Translations under genes and position numbers: made by a program
The notes under the pieces: generated by a model
Databases searched by the model: none
The model's input: only the letters and a program-made list of their open reading frames with translations
Told to the model about the DNA's origin: nothing
Assembly: GCA_903632075.3 (NCBI GenBank)
Contig: CAHIKZ030003512.1
Coordinates: 1-64,000, forward strand
Direction of reading: 5' to 3'
Source: Acanthosepion pharaonis
Lineage: Eukaryota > Mollusca > Cephalopoda > Sepiida > Sepiidae
Length of the DNA stretch: 64,000 bases
In this document: positions 51,001 to 60,000 of the stretch, piece after piece
Layout of the letters: every line of letters starts with the position of its first letter
Position numbering within the stretch: position 1 is the stretch's first letter

Positions 51001-54000
51001 TTTCAATGTCAAAACATGCATGCAAAATGTAATGCATTACATCAAAATATTACTCATCCATTCTTTTATTATTTAAAAATAAAATCTATACACACAATAC
51101 AAAGAAAGTTATAACAATTTTAAAACAGTAAGTGTTTATGTCTTTGCATCCTTAAAAAAATGCAGTGGCGGTGGAACAATTCTAGAAAGAAATTAGTGTG
51201 GTAAAGGTTAAGGAACAAATAAGCATATGCACATATTAAAATTTATATAATTAAATAGCAGGTGGAACACATACACGCATCATTTTACTTACCTATATCT
51301 AATGAATGGAGATGAGCAATTCCAGCCATTGCTTGATGGAGTAGCAATAAATGATCAAGTCCCTTGAAAGAAGGTATCTTTTCTTCAACAAAATCTTCTA
51401 ATGTAGCTATGCAGAGTTCTAAGGCAATATAGCGGAATTGACTGTCAGTTTCCTTAAAAATTGTAAAATACACAAGATGATGTAAGTTTGATCAAGAAAA
51501 ATATAATATAAACTTTTAGATAGCATTTTTAGTCACGTGTTATATCAATGGTAAGACCTACTTTTTATATAAATGAATTCACTAAAATGAGAAAAGTTTT
51601 TAATATTTTGATTTTTAAATACTTATTTTAAATATCTATTATGAAACCTACTGAAATGAAAATATTTATGGAGAGTTTCAAGTTTACCTGAGTTTTCATA
51701 CAGGTCAATCATAAAATCATTTTTTTTTTAAAGTAGCATACATTTGTAATTCTAAGCATATTTTCATGCATAAAAGCTTGTCAGTTATTTGTGATTAGCA
51801 AATGAAGTACCAAAAATAAGAAATACTTAATATTTAAAGATTGCTGCTTTTTTGGTTGAATAACATCAGCTATATGTCACCGAGTCACTGAAGTGTTGGG
51901 ATGCGAGTTGGTGTTTGTTGGGCATGTCTACAGAGAATTTAGTAAGGATTACAGCATCTCCTATATGGGGTGTGATGGATAAATTGTCATCTAATTTATG
52001 TAAAAATGAAAATAACACTGACATATCATTTTAAGATATTTACCAAAATTATACAAAAATATCTTAAAAAACTAAAGAGTAAATTCATTCAACTAAATTG
52101 CCATTGGCTTCAACCATGGCATCCAGATGAAATCTGGATTCTGGATGGTTTCCTTGATTAAGTTGGTGAATGCTGCCATAATGATTGTCTCATTTCATTT
52201 TGGTGTTAATGGAGTTTTGTTGGTGTCTTGCTCAACTGCACCCCACACATAATAATCAAGTGGATTGCAGTCTGGAGAGCAGCTGGCCAAATGTAAGGGG
52301 TGATGTTGTTGCAGAAATTGTCTGACAGCCATGACTGGGTTCTCCTGCTTGTGTGGCATGGTGCAGAGTCCTTTTGCCAGACATAGGGTCTTCCAGCAGC
52401 CAACCTCCTGATCTAGGGCAGCATTACCTCCCTGGCTATGGACCTGATTGACTTGGAGGGATCGTTGTCAATCATAGCCTGAATCTCATCAACAAATTTG
52501 GGAATTACTTTCTTATCAGAACAATCAGAGTGAGTTTTCCAAGCAGCCATAGCTTCTTAATCACCATTAGACTCCTCCATCTCTTTCAGAATCCTCAGCA
52601 CTGTCCTCAGATTGACACCCAAACACTCTGAAATGTTTGTATTGGAGCTCCCGGATGAATTCCAAGCAGTAAAGCATGCCGTTTCCAAATTTCTGTCAAA
52701 ATGGATTGTCATGGTGCTCTTTTTCTCACAGATGGTGCCAATTGACCCTACTATGTTGTGCAGTTGACAAAATCAAAACAATGCGCATGCATGAAATTAA
52801 AAATATAACATGGTGACAATTTACACATCGCACCTCAATGTGATTTAAATTGGACAAGTGCAATGGCCAATGGAATATGTGGAGGTCAGTCAATAATATG
52901 CTTATTCAGAAATGTGATTTCACCTACCCCTACCCTATACCTCTTTATTCCCCTTTCAATCAGCATGATTTTTGCATAGCAACAGACACTAAAAAAACTA
53001 CTGCATTAAACACAAAATTCTCATTGTTTAATACCAACCAATGAAACATCTTCCTACTAAAATCTAAATTTCTGTCTGGGAGCCCATTGTCAGGTATAAA
53101 AACTAACCCCCAGACAACCAGAGGAGGGACATTCCAAGAAGGCATTTTACAAGCCACACAATTTCTCGTCATTCTGATGAATATCTCCACACTTAGGATA
53201 TTTTTGTGATGTGAAATCTACTATGTGAACACTATGAATTTTATTTCTACAGCCTTTCACCCGCTCAACCACAAATCCAGTGAGTCTTTCAGTTAAGTGT
53301 ATTTCTCATTATTGAAGTTCTATTAAGTATTCACTATTGTAATAAATGTTGTATTTATCTAACTTGGCAGTAATTACTCCAGAAATGTGGGATAGTGAGA
53401 GATGTCCTGGTGCTAATTTCTTGCACAAACCAAAGTCAGAAATCATGTCACACATTTCTTTCTTGCCACATGTTTAAATAAGAACATTTATATCTCTGTG
53501 GACTGAAGAAAAGACTATATGAATAATGTATCTATCAAACTCAGCAGTAATTTCAATTTCATATTGATTGCAGCAGAAGAAAGAAGGAAAAAAGCCTTCA
53601 GCAACAGAGACAGAATGATGCAGCAACAAGAACACACAACCCTAAAATTTCTACTTTCCTCCTTTTTCCCCAATTCTGACTGCAACAGAGAGAAGGATTT
53701 TTTTTTTTTAATCATTTCACTCCAAGCAAGACAATAATAGCACTAGGATGCAGGGCTTATAAAGAGTGAAAGAGAATGAAAGGACTTTTATGAGAAGAAG
53801 TGATGAAAAAGACAATAAAGGAAAAGGATTCAGGAAGACACAAGATGGTAATTGGCATTGCATTTAAATTTTTGAAGATTGTAAGAGGCGGGGAAGCAAG
53901 AAATTGGAAGGGAGTTCCACAAGTGAGAAGTGTGAGAAAAGAAACTATTAGAATAGAGCATGTGATTGCATCTAGCTGATTCAACAGCAAAATGGTGAGA

Positions 54001-57000
54001 TCTAGTTAACAAATTAATATTATGCTTAAATTCATGCAGTGGGAAAGCTCATCAGAAATGCCATGAAAATATATGCAAAAAAGACAGAGGGAAGTCATGT
54101 CAGAGAGAAACTGATTAAAATTGAGATGACAAGTCAGGATTAATTACATTACAGACCCTTCTTTGAACTTTGTCGAGAATCTCAAAATATATAGTAAATC
54201 CACCAGACCAGATATGGCAGCAGTATTCAAAGAAGGAACAAACGGTAGATTCATAAATGTGCAAGATGGATTCTGACAAGAAAAAAGTCTGGCACAACAT
54301 AGTAAAGTGACTTTTCTAATAGTAAACCTAGTGATTGATTTGATATCATCACTCCACTACATGTCAGTGGAAAACATGATCCCAAGAAGATGCAAAGCCT
54401 TGCTCTCCTGGAGTGAAGCATCAGCCATGCTGATGGCAGGCAGAAAAGGTTCTATGTGGTGATTAAATGAAACCACTTTTGTTTTGGAGGCATTAAAACT
54501 TACAAGCCATTCCTTATTCCAGTTAACCATTAATTGGAGGTCCTTTTTGACAACAACTGCCAGTTTTATTTTGTTAGAATTGCTACTAAGGCAGGATATC
54601 TAAAGCCACAACCTGAGCTTTGCCTTTCTTATATAAAACATGATAGACAAATTCAGTGATATCTGTTAACAGATTGGCAGTAGACCTGGAGAAACAAAAG
54701 CCATATTGTTTATTTGAAAGGGGGCCATGTGAAGTATGACACTTAACCAATTCGGCATTGATTAGAGCCTCTAGTATTTGTGACACTATTTAGCTATTGT
54801 AATTGGCTAACTAATTAAGTATAGAAATTAAAAATGAGAAATACTTAAGGCGAGAAAGAGCTATAACGAAAAACATACCAAGCAACATTATTTTTTTTAA
54901 CAAAAGAAAAATGGGTATGGTTTTCATTTACGAAGAAAGATATTTTTTCGCGGAAGACAAAATTCGTAAAAGAAGCAAGTTTCAAATTCTGTCGGAATTA
55001 ATTAATGTCATAAGAGAGTGACGCGCCAATATGGGTAAAGAATAACAATTTCACCACACATGTAGCAATAATAAAAATTTCGATTCAGTCAGCTGCATGT
55101 AGGCCGAAGTAATCGAAATTTGGTTATCTTGGAATCCGATGAAGAAAGCCAGCTGTATGAATACAGACCTTGATATGGTCATTGTTACTGCCTGTTCAAA
55201 CTGTTAATGACAGACTTTCTGTCACTGAGAACGGGCATCTGGAAATGCGACAATATTGAGACAAGAAAGACAAAGAGATTTGTTTATCAAGTAAAAACTA
55301 CCACCCAGTTTAAAAGTTGACTGTGGTAATTAATGAGTCGACGGAGAATCTGCTAATGAATTCCAGGTGCCCCCAGGATAAGATAAAAAATTAATGACCA
55401 CAATGTGCGGTCCATAATTCTGGCCAATAGAAAAGAAAAAAAGAAAGAAAAGGGGAGATAATTTTTTTCTTTGGGCGATAATGTAAACTAATGCCAGTCT
55501 AGCCACACCCACACCGCCAAGAGATCATTGGCTAAAGTGGTAGTATGGGTGATAGGCGGAGGTGAATGTATGAGAAAGAAGGGAAACTTGTTGACGCCCA
55601 CTGAAGGGATTGGTATGAGATACCAATATGAGAAAGGAAGAGTTTAGGAGGATAATTCTCCTCTGACCTTTCCTCACAGGATGAGAACCCCTCTAAAAAC
55701 AGAAAGTAATTGACTTCCAAAAATGGGAAGTGATAAATTTTACTGTCCGAAGACAAATAGAATCCTTATTGGGGATTTGGAATTATCGAAGAACCCAAAC
55801 CACGACAGGCCTCAACCCGGTTTTGGTCGATGTCCATATAAACGAACGTCCCTGGGTGTTCAGAGTAGAGGTGGGTTGGAGATCGGAGACAGCTCGACAG
55901 AGAGCTGTTGGGCATGGAGACTAGCCTCGCAGGAGCTGACCGAAAGATTTCCACACCTTCCGACTTAGACTTCTAACCAAAAGCAAGTTTTAATGAAGAA
56001 CGACTGAAGATACCAAAAAGCAGTTTATTGAAAAACAACTTAAGATATCAAGACTCGCTTAAGAAACGCAAAAGTGTCACAAATCCATAGATGCGGGCTG
56101 GGAGAAAGATGCACTCCTGTATTCAGCAGACAGATATAAAGATACTTGTTATTTCTCAACACATTTGAACCTCCTGAGTTTGTTTCATTATTTTTCTTTT
56201 ACATACACTTTACCCTGGATTCAGCTTGCATTACGGCCCGACACCTGATTGATTTCATCTACCTAAGATCAAATCACAACGTGGGTAGGTTAGACTTGAG
56301 ATCAAAGCAGTTACTTCGGTAACCAGATGTTGGAGGCGAGCTGGGAATGGCAAAGTTGATATCGAATCTAACCAGACATCGATCGTGACCAAGACAAACA
56401 GAGGGGTTAGTGTCACTAATGGTTCCGTGGTAAACCAGGTTTTCACCCAAACCAGACAAAGGTTAGATCGTCACAAATGGTGCTGCAACCAGCCCAGGGT
56501 TAGAGTGTCACAATTTTGCCAAAAAGAAGTAAGAGACTAATGATGTGATAATTTGAGGGGTCAGATGGTTCCCCAGAGTTCTTAGACCAGAACTACAGAG
56601 GATGACTTCCAACAAGCTGGAAAACAAGAAGCAGCAAATGTATTATAAAGTTTGGAGAGAGCAAGAGCCAGTTCAAGAGCACATTTCTTTAGGACAATTG
56701 CAGAGATACAGTCGAATTTGCAAGCCTCATGAGGATCTAGTTTAGAAATGATAGCAGAAACTATGGTTGAAGTTATGTGCATATCACTCAGTCTTGGCGG
56801 TGTAATAAGACAGAGATACTCCAGATCAGTCGAGAGTTGGAAGTGAATTTCTAATCAAAGCACTTTGTTTTATCTGCAGTAGATGACAACACTTCAAATT
56901 GATTGAAGGCGGAAGGGAATGAGGATTTGTTCTTATTAGTACACTCTTATATAACTGTCAGTAATCTCTAGAACGAAACTAAGAGAGGCTATCCTGTTTC

Positions 57001-60000
57001 ATTCTATCAGTAAATAGTGACTTTGCCTCTTTCTCTTTGATGACATGCTTACACTCATTACAAGCAGTAACAAAGAGACATCTGTTACCATCAAACCTGT
57101 TATTCTGGTATATGGTTCTTGTGAGCTATAGCAGATAAACAGGCAGGAGAGAACCAAGGAGAAGATTGTGGTTTCATGTGATATTTCCTCGAGATCTCAG
57201 TTGCACATTTCTCAACAGGATGATTAAAAATATAATTTGAAGAGACATCACAAAAAAAAAAAAAAATCACAAAATAAGTCCCAATCAGAGCATTGATAAC
57301 AGAAATGAGTTCTTGCCTGATGGGAGAGTGGAAAGAGATATCAACAGACACTATTACATGGGCAGAGTTGCCAAGAAAACCGAGCAGTAGAGCACAACAC
57401 GTCCAAGCAGGAAAGTAAGGAAGAGATCAAATAGAGAATTGTGTTCATCAGAATTACTAGGGAAATATGTGGAGAAGTCTACTATTAGAGTGAAAGACTG
57501 AGCAAGTGAGAAGTTGAAAGTCTAGATGCCAGCCAGGTCAGTGGCATTAGAGTGATGAAAACACTTGACATAACAGGCAATGAAGTTGCCAAACACAGAT
57601 TTGCAGATGAGTGTAGAGAGAGGACCATATCTATACCATCAAGAATTCTATCTAGAAAGGAACAGCAAGGGGAACGGTAAAGGAAAAAGAGATAACAGTC
57701 TGAGTTTAATAATTAAACTTGGAAGCACATGTAAGAACAATCCAGAGACTCAAGAGACAGTTATGTTCTCAGTAGATGTTCATGAACATAGACAGCAAGG
57801 CCATGTATGTGGACACTAGAATCTTTTTGAAAGAGAGGAAGATAAGCAGGAACATAGCATTCAGTGGAAAAGATTGAAGAGGTCTGTCTATAATACCAAA
57901 CCTTTGTTTTATGATAATACACTTATTCAAACAAGGAAGGAAGAATTGTCGTCTCTAATGCCAAAATATTGTTTTATGATTATTACAAAGAAAAGTGTAA
58001 TATCAGTGCAAAAATATTACCGTGCAAAAGTATCTGACAACATTGGGATGCTGGTCTGATTCACGCAGCAGCTCAACTTCACGGTCAGCAAGACTAAAAC
58101 ACCCAGGAAGCAAACGTTTCACAGCCACATCACGATTGTCAAATTTGCCTCTGAGGAAAGAGAGAAAATCATTAGCTTTTCAGAAAAATTATTTGCTGAG
58201 ATTCATACATAATTTTTTAAGTACCATACTAATATTTCGTGTTTGTTTTCCTATATATGAAGTAACAATTCTATTCCATTTTGAACAAATTAACCAATAA
58301 TTTATTTATTTATGCCAGTGTGCATGATTGAAAAGCAAACTTCAGAGAAACTATCATTATTCATCGTTGAACGTAATAAAATTGAGAAAAGTAAAATTAT
58401 ACTCACTTAAAGACAATAGTTCCTTCACAACCATGTCCCAAGATTTCATCAGGAAAAAACCCAATTTTGCCTACTTGAATCATTCTATCTGCAGAAGAAA
58501 AAATATTATTATTATTATTATAGTGTTTTTCAATTATATTAATAAACATGAATATAACAATAAATAATAATTCTAAATTTGTTTTAACATTAATGTTGTA
58601 AAGTTTGAAAACAGATATCACTCTTCAACATATTTAGAGTTTGTGCATTTTGATCTTAATATGTTATATATTTATCATCTTTATCTGTAAATTGTGTTTA
58701 ATAGATTATGGCTCTAATTAGAACACAATTTCTGATGACTTAGGTAAACTGTAAAGTTAAAATTTTCCTTACATAAATAATACATGCCCAGACAATGAGG
58801 TGTGAGAAATAGAGATGAAAAGTACTACGTACATGATAGGGCATTATTGTAGTTATTTGGCACAATGTTATTACTAATTGAGCCTGACTCTGAATTGCTT
58901 TGTGAGGATTCTGAGCAGGTGTCTTGGATCAAAACAGCTTGCTGCTGCTGTTGCTGCAAAAATCTTTGCAGTGATTGTTCAGTTTGCTGAAATGTCACAA
59001 AAACATTGATTAAACAGTGAAAAATAAACAAAGTAAATCAGTTTCCCCACACAAAACAAGAGTTTAAATGAAAAAAGAAGCTTTCATTTTAATAACATGT
59101 ATTCATTACACAGAAAAAATAGATATGAGAATAATTCTATCATTATAGAAATTAAACAAAGACTTGATTGACCAATTTTATTTTGATTGGTAAATAATTT
59201 TCAATCAGGACATGAAATATTTAGCAGAAAGTTCATTTTATACAGTTAGAATAAATTGCCAGTGAGTACTTATGATTTCCGTTGCTTATTAAAAAAAAAA
59301 GAAAGATAATATTTATTTGAATAACATCAAAAATGAAAAGCTTCCAATGTCAACATGATATTCTTTATCATATGATTTTAATCTTATTTATTGATAGTAA
59401 CATGTTGCATTTAGAAGTATTTTAAACAACAAATGACATTTAACCTCCTTACTTGGATTGCTTACACAATGTGTAGCGCCTTCTAGTAGGACTAGTTCAT
59501 GTCATTTTAAAGTTCTATTAATGAAGTGAACATTTTATTTTCACCATCATTTTATACAGTATCTGTTTTAAAATGTATTTTCATTTAAATGACAGTGTTG
59601 TCACCTATGGTTAATTTGTAGCTTAATAAAGGTTCAAAATGTGTTCTTTCATAATATTCTAGGACAACCCTGAATTAAAAATCACAGTCTATTACCTTTT
59701 CCCAAGAACAATCATGGCAATACACAAATGACAGATTTTAACTAAAAAGGAAATTGTGGAAAGCGATAATTGCCTATGTCCTGAAGGGACATGATTTTAA
59801 AAATAAGTAAAGGGTTAGTAAACTGAGATACTTACTCTTGGAATGTAAACGATTATGAATATAGCCATGCCAGCCAAGGCAAACAACAGTGTGAACAGAA
59901 TCTGCATGCTATCAGACGAAAAAATCATTGGTTGCTTGTTACTAGAATTTGCCTTCAGTTCTGTTTTATTGGAACTGTTTTTTTTATTGTTAATGTTGTT

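Noticed and set aside
51441..51444. IRE1 splice acceptor at gacag before TCAATTCC
   Set aside because: It would break the frame with the preceding exon and drop conserved residues; the acceptor ending at 51453 keeps frame and family sequence.
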